Below, piece after piece: positions 17,048-22,910 of a stretch of 35,776 nucleotides of DNA. The DNA is from a bacterium (GTDB lineage Bacteria > Actinomycetota > Acidimicrobiia > Spongiisociales > ZC4RG35). The number at the start of each line of letters is the position of its first letter. Positions within the stretch are counted from its first letter, which is position 1. A program made the position numbers and the translations under genes. The DNA lies in NCBI GenBank assembly GCA_024638655.1, contig JAHEJW010000023.1, forward strand, positions 1 to 35,776. Direction: 5' to 3'. The notes beneath the pieces were generated by a model. It saw only the letters and a program-made list of their open reading frames with translations, had not been told where the DNA came from and searched no databases.

Positions 17048-18130
17048 TCAGTTGCGATCGTCTCCACTTCGCCGGAACCGGCGGAGGTCGCCTATCTCGT
17101 GTATGCGCTTCTTGGCAACCTCCACAGCAGCTTCGTTGGGGTTGATCGACAGCTCCTCGGCCGTATCGAGAATCTGAAGGGTGGCGTCGTAGATCGCATC
17201 GACTCGATGTAGCGCCCGTGTCCTCGAGTAACCCTGGAGCTCGTCGTAGACGTTGATGAGCCCACCGGCGTTGACGACGAAATCCGGTGCGTAGGTGATG
17301 CCCCGATCTGCCAGGCGCTCGGCGTCCTTTTCCGTCGCGAGCTGGTTGTTGGCGCTACCCACGATGGCCTTACAAGCCAGCAGGGGAATGGTGTTCTCGT
17401 TGAGGCTTGCTCCGAGTGCACAGGGCGAGAAGATGTCGCACTCGACCTCGTAGATCGCCTCAGGGTCAACGGCAGTGACGTCGTAGGTCGCCACGGCTCG
17501 CTCTATGGCCGGCTGGTAGGCATCCGTTATGAAGACTTTGGCCCGTGCCTCCACTAGGAGGCTGACGAAAGCCGATCCGACTTTGCCCACTCCCTGAACG
17601 GCAAAAGTGCGGCCGGCGAGATCGGTATCGTCCCAGAGCTTCGTGGCGACTGCTCGCGCGGCGGCCTGCAGCCCGCGCGCGGTTACCGGGGAGGGGTCTC
17701 CCGAACCTCCCAGGGCTACAGAGTTTCCAAGTGCCCACCGGGTCTCACGCCGAACCATGTCCATGTCGTGTGTCGTTGTACCGACATCCTCCGCAGTGAT
17801 GTAGCGGCCCTGCAATGAGTCAACGATCCGCCCATAGGCGCGGAAGAGTCGTTCGCTCTTGTCCGTTAGGGGGTCTCCGATGATGACGGCTTTTCCCCCA
17901 CCAAGGTCGAGTCCCGCAGCGGCGGCCTTGTAGCTCATTCCGAGGGACAACCGGAGGACGTCCTCCAAGGCATCCTCTTCGGTTTCGTACGGGAAAAAGC
18001 GAGTCCCGCCTAGGGCGGGACCGAGAGCTGTGCTATGTATCGCGATGATTGTCTTGAGGCCGGACACCTTGTCGTAGCCGTAGAGAATCTGCTCGTGCCC
18101 TTCTCTGGCTACCTCCTCGAATACAGGCAA
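17048..18130 (-). CDS. bcd: leucine/valine (branched-chain amino acid) dehydrogenase
   Basis: A 360-residue NAD-dependent amino acid dehydrogenase of the Glu/Leu/Phe/Val superfamily, leucine dehydrogenase type. The glycine-rich substrate loop GPALGGTR (37-44), Lys68 in GMSYKAA and Lys80 in DLGGGKAVI match the substrate and catalytic lysines of leucine dehydrogenases in number and spacing. The NAD fold is marked by FAVQGVGKVGSAF, and CDIFSPCALGASLN and APDFVVNAGGLINV are family-typical. It deaminates Leu, Val or Ile to the 2-oxo acids used by the E1 protein encoded next. The start is TTG, well supported by AGGAGG 9 nt upstream. First gene of a two-gene operon. Confidence 0.94.
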   Translation of the reverse strand: MPVFEEVAREGHEQILYGYDKVSGLKTIIAIHSTALGPALGGTRFFPYETEEDALEDVLRLSLGMSYKAAAAGLDLGGGKAVIIGDPLTDKSERLFRAYGRIVDSLQGRYITAEDVGTTTHDMDMVRRETRWALGNSVALGGSGDPSPVTARGLQAAARAVATKLWDDTDLAGRTFAVQGVGKVGSAFVSLLVEARAKVFITDAYQPAIERAVATYDVTAVDPEAIYEVECDIFSPCALGASLNENTIPLLACKAIVGSANNQLATEKDAERLADRGITYAPDFVVNAGGLINVYDELQGYSRTRALHRVDAIYDATLQILDTAEELSINPNEAAVEVAKKRIHEIGDLRRFRRSGDDRN

Positions 18131-18138
18131 GGGTTCCG

Positions 18139-18174
18139 ACCTCCTGGACTGGGATACGCCTAGGGCGAATCTTA
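18139..18174 (-). promoter_or_regulatory. promoter -10 and strong ribosome-binding site of the leucine dehydrogenase gene
   Basis: On the minus strand TAAGAT (18169-18174) can serve as -10 box. About 25 nt later AGGAGGT (18139-18145) precedes the TTG start. Unlike many neighbours this gene therefore seems to have a short 5' leader and a canonical Shine-Dalgarno site, which decides the TTG start. Confidence 0.5.
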
Positions 18175-18230
18175 CTCCGCGAGTGTGAATGCGCCCTTAG
18201 GTTGGGGCGGGGCTGTGCCAGGATGGTGAG

Positions 18231-18968
18231 ATGACGAAGACGGCACATCTCCGGGTGTACTCCCCTGAGGTCCGAGGATCGGGCGAGCCCGTACCTTCCT
18301 TCGTCAAGAGATACGGAATCCTGTCCGAAGCGGAGGGTGAGGCCCCTTGGACGGTCGAGTGGGACGGGAGGCGTCTCATCTGTCCTCGCAATCTCCGCCT
18401 GCGCGTACTCGAGTCGACCGTGGCGTTCGCAAATGCTCTTCGGGGCATCGGCGTCGGCCTCATCCCCGATGACGCGGCCAGGGCCGCGGACCGCGAGCTA
18501 CGCACCTATCAGGTGGAGCATCCCGGTCAGAGGTCACACGTCTTGACATCGGCCTGGCATGTCCCGGTTAGATGGTTCGCCGCGTTCGATGCGGATGAGA
18601 AAGAGGTGTATGAGGGCCCGAGCGGGCCTCGTGTGCGGTATCGAGCCGAAATACTGGAGGCACGACGGCGGATTCGAAGGGCTCACTCCATCCTCGAGCA
18701 GCTGGGGGCCTTTCAGTCACCTGCCGAGGAGCTCGGCCAACTGATGAGCTGGCTGGAGCCTTTCCCCGATGGCTCGATGGTGGAGTTGGACTACTCCGAC
18801 GTCTCCGAGCTGTTCGATCCCCAGGACCTGGTCTTCGACGACTCCTGCCGACTGATCCAGGAGTCTGTCGACGCCCTCGAGTCCGGCGACATGCTGCGAG
18901 CCGGGGAGAACTACGGCCGCGTCGTCAGCCGCTGGGCCCCCGCTTTCAGTGTGACCTTCAGCAACTGA
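18231..18968 (+). CDS. conserved-looking hypothetical protein
   Basis: A 245-residue soluble protein with no signal peptide or membrane helix. It opens with HLRVYSPEVRGSGEP, has SFVKRYGILSEAEGEAPW and a central HVPVRWFAAFDADEKEVYEG, then a helical region rich in Glu, Arg and Leu, and ends in a segment listing FDPQDLVFDDSCRLIQESV. I believe similar proteins occur widely in actinobacteria, but I know no function and no catalytic motif stands out. A -10-like CAGGAT lies 6 nt before the ATG, consistent with leaderless expression. It is divergent from the leucine dehydrogenase gene with 100 bp between the starts. Confidence 0.75.
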   Translation: MTKTAHLRVYSPEVRGSGEPVPSFVKRYGILSEAEGEAPWTVEWDGRRLICPRNLRLRVLESTVAFANALRGIGVGLIPDDAARAADRELRTYQVEHPGQRSHVLTSAWHVPVRWFAAFDADEKEVYEGPSGPRVRYRAEILEARRRIRRAHSILEQLGAFQSPAEELGQLMSWLEPFPDGSMVELDYSDVSELFDPQDLVFDDSCRLIQESVDALESGDMLRAGENYGRVVSRWAPAFSVTFSN

Positions 18969-19004
18969 GCCTTCAACCCCGGCAGCTGCCATTCCGGTTG
19001 TGGA

Positions 19005-19020
19005 GAGCCGCCTTCGGCTC
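19005..19020 (+). other. small hairpin after the gene at 18231-18968
   Basis: GAGCCG (19005-19010) and CGGCTC (19015-19020) pair perfectly around a CCTT loop, 37 bp after the stop codon. There is no T-run behind it. It could be a weak terminator or simply chance. The rest of 18969-19101 holds nothing else I recognise except a poor promoter-like pair for the RNA that follows (TTGTGA at 19064 and GACTAC at 19088). Confidence 0.3.
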
Positions 19021-19101
19021 AGCCGAGGATCGGGAATAGATCGGGTTGGCAAGACGCTGAATCTTGTGAACGAACGCACAAGGCTTGGACTACACAGCGG
19101 C

Positions 19102-19215
19102 ATTGCGATGTTGGGTTCCCGCTCCTCCCCGAGCGGTTTCCCCTCCTCCTCTCCTCCCACCAGGCATCGCAATATCGGAAGGGCCCCGGATTCTCATCCG
19201 GGGCCCTTCTCTTTG
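19102..19215 (+). ncRNA. 6C-like C-rich small RNA with its own terminator
   Basis: An outer stem ATTGCGATG (19102-19110) with CATCGCAAT (19165-19173) is perfect. Inside it TGGG (19112-19115) can pair with CCCA (19156-19159), and a perfect 6-bp hairpin CCGCTC/GAGCGG (19119-19136) presents the loop CTCCCC. A long C-rich single strand follows (19137-19155, with CCCCTCCTCCT). Only 4 nt after the outer stem stands a strong intrinsic terminator. C-rich loops, compact size and the terminator match what is known of the actinobacterial 6C RNA class, and the CTCC runs could pair with ribosome-binding sites. Assignment to 6C is from memory of its features. A cis-acting leader of lysA is the main alternative. 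Confidence 0.5.
19178..19215 (+). terminator. strong intrinsic terminator
   Basis: The arms GAAGGGCCCCGGAT (19178-19191) and ATCCGGGGCCCTTC (19196-19209) form a perfect 14-bp stem with a TCTC loop, followed by TCTCTTT. It ends the C-rich RNA and lies 47 bp before the lysA start, so lysA needs its own promoter or regulated read-through. It also falls inside any N-terminally extended lysA frame and argues against that extension. Confidence 0.9.
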
Positions 19216-19224
19216 GGTCCGTCT

Positions 19225-19252
19225 TTCGCAATGGGCCAATCGCTGGCACCAT
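19225..19252 (+). promoter_or_regulatory. possible lysA promoter
   Basis: TTCGCA (19225-19230), a 16-nt spacer and CACCAT (19247-19252) stand 9 nt before the lysA ATG at 19262. The match to consensus is modest. It is the only candidate between the terminator and the gene. Confidence 0.3.
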
Positions 19253-19261
19253 GCCGACTCG

Positions 19262-20551
19262 ATGACCGCTCTTCCACTCGACTTGCTGCCCGACTCCGCC
19301 ACAGTGCGACCCGACGGCGGTCTCGAGATTGGTGGATTGGATGTCGTCGACCTGGCCGGAGAATTCGGGACTCCCTTGTTCGTCTACGACGAGGATCATC
19401 TGCGCGCCAGATGTCAGGAGGCTGTGAGTGCGTTCCCCGACGGGGCCTCCTACGCCACCAAGGCATTCACCTGCATGGCAATGGTGCGTCTCGCCCATGA
19501 GGAGGGGATGTCTCTCGATGTTTCCACCGGGGGGGAGATCCAAGTGGCGCTGGCCGCCGGTGCGCCCGCCGAGGACCTCGTGTTTCACGGAAACAACAAG
19601 TCGGTGAGCGAGCTCGAAATGGCACTGGCGGCCGGTGTGGGCCGGATCGTCGTCGACTCGTTCGCCGAGATCGATCGCCTCGAGTCGGTCGTGAGTGGTG
19701 GGGCGATGGCACCGAAGGTGCTGATCAGGGTGAATCCCGGGGTGGAAGCCCACACTCACGAGTATCTCCAAACCGGCGTCGAGGACTCGAAGTTCGGTCT
19801 TTCGACGGTCGACGGATCGGCCCGGGCTGCCTACGAACGGCTCGAGAAGTCCACGGCGGTGGAGCTCGCCGGCCTCCACGTCCACGTTGGCTCGCAGGTC
19901 TTCGATGTCGGATCCTTTCGCAACGTTGTCGCCGAACTGGGGCCCTTGGTCCGCGATCTCCGGCCCGAGGAGTTTTCGATCGGGGGAGGACTGGGTGTGG
20001 CCTATGTCGAAGGGGAACAGGCCCCAACCATCACCGAGTGGGGACGGGCAGTTCACTCTGCGGCCGAAGAAGCGGGCATCGAAGCTCACATCATGGCCGA
20101 GCCCGGCCGGGCGATCGTTGCCGCCGCCGCGGTCACCCTGTACTCCGCAGGCACTATCAAGGAGATTCCGTCGATCCGGACGTATGTCTCCGTCGATGGC
20201 GGGATGAGTGACAATCCACGTCCCGTCTTGTACGGGAGCGGATATGAGGTATTCCTGCCCAGGTCGACCGATTCCGAGCGCGCCATGCCGGTGCGAGTCG
20301 TGGGAAAACATTGCGAATCGGGAGACGTATTGGTGCGGGACGGACATCTTCCTTCCTCACTCGAGCAGGGGGACATCGTGGCCACACCGGTGACCGGCGC
20401 ATACGGGCACTCGATGGGCTCGAACTACAACATGGTCCTGCGGCCGCCCGTTGTCTTCGTCAAGAATGGCGATGCGAGGCTTGTCATCCGCAGAGAGACC
20501 TATGACGATTTGCTCACCCGGGATCTGGCGGTTCTAGATGCCGTGGATTGA
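19262..20551 (+). CDS. lysA: diaminopimelate decarboxylase
   Basis: A 429-residue PLP enzyme that converts meso-diaminopimelate to L-lysine, the last step of lysine synthesis. The PLP lysine is K67 in YATKAF. Further family blocks are EGMSLDVSTGGEIQVAL, FHGNNKS, VRINPGVEAHTHEY-like VNPGVEAHTHEYLQTG, GLHVHVGSQV, FSIGGGLGVAY and EPGRAIVA, and near the end the CESGD motif with the active-site cysteine and YGHSMGSNYN. The frame is open 59 codons upstream, but that part covers the terminator and the C-rich RNA, so the ATG at 19262 is chosen. The AhpD-like selenoprotein gene starts 14 bp before its stop. Confidence 0.96.
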   Translation: MTALPLDLLPDSATVRPDGGLEIGGLDVVDLAGEFGTPLFVYDEDHLRARCQEAVSAFPDGASYATKAFTCMAMVRLAHEEGMSLDVSTGGEIQVALAAGAPAEDLVFHGNNKSVSELEMALAAGVGRIVVDSFAEIDRLESVVSGGAMAPKVLIRVNPGVEAHTHEYLQTGVEDSKFGLSTVDGSARAAYERLEKSTAVELAGLHVHVGSQVFDVGSFRNVVAELGPLVRDLRPEEFSIGGGLGVAYVEGEQAPTITEWGRAVHSAAEEAGIEAHIMAEPGRAIVAAAAVTLYSAGTIKEIPSIRTYVSVDGGMSDNPRPVLYGSGYEVFLPRSTDSERAMPVRVVGKHCESGDVLVRDGHLPSSLEQGDIVATPVTGAYGHSMGSNYNMVLRPPVVFVKNGDARLVIRRETYDDLLTRDLAVLDAVD

Positions 20552-21095
20552 CGCCCCCCATGAAGACGAATGGGGCGACCGCCTGGACGGTCTGAAAGAC
20601 GAGGTCGTCGACCCGAAATGGGGTCGAGTCGACTGGATCATGCGCATACATGCATTGGACGAAGGCAGCATGACTGCCCACAACGTCCTGTATCGGCAGG
20701 CTATGAAGGGAACCGCATCACTGCGGAAGGTGGATCGTGAGATGATCGCCCTCGTCGTCTCCAGAGTGAACGAATGTCACTATTGAGTGACCCACCACCG
20801 GCGCGGTCTGCGCCGCCTGTTACGAGACGACGATCTGGCCGATCGCATCGAGAAGGACTGGGAGTCCGCCGGACTCACTGAGAAGAGGGAGCGCATGCTC
20901 AGTTATGCGGTGAAGCTGACCCTGCGTCCGTCCGAGGTGAGCGAAGAGGATGTCGAGGCTCTACGCGAGGTGGGCTTCAGCGACACCGACATACTCCACA
21001 TCGTCGAGGTGACCGCCTACTACGCCTACGCAAACCGTGTGGCGGACGGCCTGGGTATACCTCTCGAGGATTGGCTTCCGGAGAATCACACCTGA
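20538..21095 (+). CDS. AhpD-like (carboxymuconolactone decarboxylase family) selenoprotein, CxxU active site
   Basis: Read with the in-frame TGA (20784-20786) as selenocysteine, this is a 185-residue AhpD-like peroxidase-related protein. The AhpD catalytic layout is intact in spacing: Glu68, then Cys80, Sec83 in C-H-Y-U, and His87. This matches the E-x11-C-x2-C-x3-H pattern of Mycobacterium AhpD, with Sec in place of the second Cys. Both parts are coding: the stretch before the TGA has EMIALVVSRVNECHY, and the stretch after continues the same frame with THHRRGLRRLL and a normal AhpD tail (VGFSDTDILHIVEVTAYYAYANRVADGLG). A SECIS-like hairpin follows the TGA. Its role is probably thiol-dependent reduction of peroxides. 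The start overlaps lysA by 14 bp; its end overlaps ridA by 10 bp. Confidence 0.85.
20784..20823 (+). promoter_or_regulatory. bacterial SECIS element after a UGA selenocysteine codon
   Basis: Directly after TGA (20784-20786), GTGAC (20787-20791) pairs with GTTAC (20819-20823) as a base stem with one G-U pair. The apical stem CGGCGC (20799-20804... with CGGCGC pairing GCGCCG at 20810-20815) closes the loop GGTCT (20805-20809). The loop begins 18 nt after the TGA, the same distance and the same GGUCU loop as in E. coli fdhF, and within the known limits for bacterial SECIS. SelB would bind here to deliver Sec-tRNA. Confidence 0.85.
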
Positions 21096-21466
21096 GCTCG
21101 TTCGGCGATGCAGTCGATCTCTATGGCCGCTCCAAGTGCAAGATCCGCTCCACCGACCGTGATGCGTGCGGGCGGCGCCTTGTCGAAGAAGTCGAGGTAG
21201 GCCTCATTCATCTCGGTGAAGGTCGCGATTTCCGAGAGGTAGACATTGACCTTGGCGACGTCGTCCATGCCGGCCCCGCAGGCGTCGAGAATCGTTCTGA
21301 TGTTCTCCAGGGTCTGTCTCGTCTGGGCACCCGTACCACCCGGCACCAACTCCATGGTGCCCGGAACCGTGCCGAGAGTCCCCGAGACGTAGATCGTGTC
21401 TCCGATGATCGCGGCGTGACTGAAAGACGGGAGGCGACTCAGCCCGTCGACGATGATCTTCTCCAT
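21086..21466 (-). CDS. RidA family protein (YjgF/YER057c/UK114)
   Basis: A 126-residue RidA-type protein. Members deaminate reactive enamine/imine intermediates made by PLP enzymes such as threonine dehydratase. Family signatures present are SFSHAAIIGDTIYVSGTLG (about 14-32), QTRQTLENIRTILDACG, VAKVNVYLSEI and the C-terminal PPARITVGGADLALGAAIEIDCIA. The substrate-binding arginine of classical RidA is matched by the R of PARITV. The start is fixed by a perfect AGGAGG 6 nt before the ATG. Its stop overlaps the tail of the AhpD-like gene by 10 bp, tail to tail, and its start is divergent from the GGCT/GNAT fusion. Confidence 0.93.
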   Translation of the reverse strand: MEKIIVDGLSRLPSFSHAAIIGDTIYVSGTLGTVPGTMELVPGGTGAQTRQTLENIRTILDACGAGMDDVAKVNVYLSEIATFTEMNEAYLDFFDKAPPARITVGGADLALGAAIEIDCIAERAQV

Positions 21467-21471
21467 TTGGT

Positions 21472-21478
21472 ACCTCCT
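21472..21478 (-). promoter_or_regulatory. ribosome-binding site of the RidA gene
   Basis: AGGAGGT on the minus strand, 5-6 nt before the ATG at 21466. It is among the strongest Shine-Dalgarno sites in the window, where many other genes have none. Confidence 0.85.
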
Positions 21479-21516
21479 GCGATTCCAGCTCGACGATCAG
21501 TCCCAGATAAGCAGCG

Positions 21517-22830
21517 ATGAGCTTCATCTACTTCGCTTACGGTTCAAACCTCTGGCCGGAACAACTCTGTAGCCGATGTCCCTCCGCCACCCCCGCCGGC
21601 CGGGCGACGCTCTCTGGGTGGAGGGTGGCATACGACAAGCCGGGGATGGACGGAACGGCCAAGATGAACCTGAGATCGTCCCCCGGCTCGGTGGCTCGAG
21701 GAGTTGTCTATGAGGTCGACGAGCGTGAACGTGGTTCTCTAGACGAGGCCGAGCCCGGGTACACCCCGTTCCATGAGGAGGTCGCTCTCGACGCGGGAGG
21801 CTCACTGGATGCACTCACCTACCGATGGGATCCGGCTGGGACCGACAGGCCACCATCCGATTGGTATCTCGCGACAGTTCTGGCAGGCGCCCGGCACCAC
21901 GGCCTAGACCCGGCATACATCGAGGCTCATCTCGAAGTGGAGGCATCTCCGGACGAAGTCCACCCCGGAATGCACCCCGCCGGTGAAGCGGCTCTGGGAT
22001 CGATGCAGGACATCCTTGCCTCCTCCCTGCGCCCGGCCCCGGGGCGGTACACGATTCACCCGGGCGACCTCGCCTGGTGGATGCGGCACGAAGATCCGCG
22101 TCGAGCCAGGCAAACCAGTTACTGGATCAGCCCTGGGCGAGCAGTATTGGTGATAGACGCAGATAGCCGTGAGATCAGCGCCTTTTCCGCGGAGGGAGAG
22201 CCAGTCATTCCGGTCATCGAGTGGGCACAGCGAAGGCTTCGAGGCTTGGGTGAGGTGGGTTGGGTCGCCGACTCGGATGGCGAGTTGGTTGATTACCTGA
22301 CGGCCGGCGACTACGAGCCGATCCACACCGATCGTCTCTACCACTGGGAACTCAACGATGTCGAGATCCCCGTTCCCGATCTCCCGCCAGGCTGGGAGCT
22401 GCGTCCCATCCGGAGTGAGGTCGAGGCCGATGAGAGGCGCCGAGCATCTCACGGAGCCTTCGCTTCCACGATGGATCACCAGGCCCACCTCGAGCGCTAC
22501 CTGCGATTCATGAGGTCGCCGGTGTACGACCAGGAACGAGACCTGGTGGCTGTGTCACCGGAGGGGCGCATCGCATCATTTGTCGTCTGGTGGCCAGACG
22601 TGTCCGGAATCGCCCAGATCGAACCGTTCGGAACTCATCCCGCCTTCCAACGGCGGGGAATTGGCCGGGCACTCATGTACTACGCACTGGAGCGCATGCG
22701 GGCGGCAGGGATGGCCCGGACCCGGGTGATCACCGACGAGTCCCGATCGGACGCCACTTCTTTCTATGGCGGAGTGGGATTCCAGGAGATGGACAGGGTG
22801 CGCTGGTGGCGCCGGCGCTCCTCGGGCTGA
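21517..22830 (+). CDS. gamma-glutamylcyclotransferase-like / GNAT acetyltransferase fusion
   Basis: A 437-residue fusion. Residues 1-140 are a gamma-glutamylcyclotransferase (GGCT/AIG2-like) fold: YGSNL (8-12) is the substrate-binding loop and E79 in LDEAEPGY sits at the position of the catalytic glutamate. The family makes 5-oxoproline from gamma-glutamyl amino acids or peptides. Residues about 180-300 look like a degenerate GNAT domain. Residues about 295-437 form a full GNAT domain with acetyl-CoA motif THPAFQRRGIGRALMYYA (about 372-389) and SFYGGVGFQEMDR. The fusion suggests a two-step handling of a glutamyl or thiol-linked substrate; this is inference. Start ATG at 21517; no strong ribosome-binding site is seen. 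Confidence 0.85.
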   Translation: MSFIYFAYGSNLWPEQLCSRCPSATPAGRATLSGWRVAYDKPGMDGTAKMNLRSSPGSVARGVVYEVDERERGSLDEAEPGYTPFHEEVALDAGGSLDALTYRWDPAGTDRPPSDWYLATVLAGARHHGLDPAYIEAHLEVEASPDEVHPGMHPAGEAALGSMQDILASSLRPAPGRYTIHPGDLAWWMRHEDPRRARQTSYWISPGRAVLVIDADSREISAFSAEGEPVIPVIEWAQRRLRGLGEVGWVADSDGELVDYLTAGDYEPIHTDRLYHWELNDVEIPVPDLPPGWELRPIRSEVEADERRRASHGAFASTMDHQAHLERYLRFMRSPVYDQERDLVAVSPEGRIASFVVWWPDVSGIAQIEPFGTHPAFQRRGIGRALMYYALERMRAAGMARTRVITDESRSDATSFYGGVGFQEMDRVRWWRRRSSG

Positions 22831-22898
22831 ACCTGACTCGCTGGCCGGCCGGGTGATTGTGCCGGACTTGGACGACACCGCTAGTACCGACCGTTGGA

Positions 22899-22904
22899 TA
22901 CGCT
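22899..22904 (+). promoter_or_regulatory. -10 element for the leaderless lipoprotein gene at 22911
   Basis: TACGCT, 6 nt before the GTG at 22911. The spacing is the same as at several other genes here and supports that GTG as the true start. No good -35 box is visible. Confidence 0.4.
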
Positions 22905-22910
22905 CGGACC

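Noticed and set aside
19102-19215. Lysine riboswitch upstream of lysA
   Set aside because: The region is too short and lacks the multi-helix core of the L box; the C-rich loops fit a 6C-like RNA better.
19085-19261. N-terminal extension of lysA by 59 codons
   Set aside because: It would include the terminator and the structured RNA, and the extra residues do not resemble LysA.
19019-20347. Long open frame on the minus strand opposite lysA
   Set aside because: It is antisense to a clear lysA with family motifs; long antisense frames are common in high-GC DNA, and its translation shows no domain.
20538-20786. AhpD-like gene as a pseudogene split by a nonsense codon into 82- and 102-codon pieces
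   Set aside because: The TGA is at the active-site cysteine codon, the downstream frame is intact, and a SECIS-like hairpin with the correct loop and distance follows. Recoding explains all three facts.
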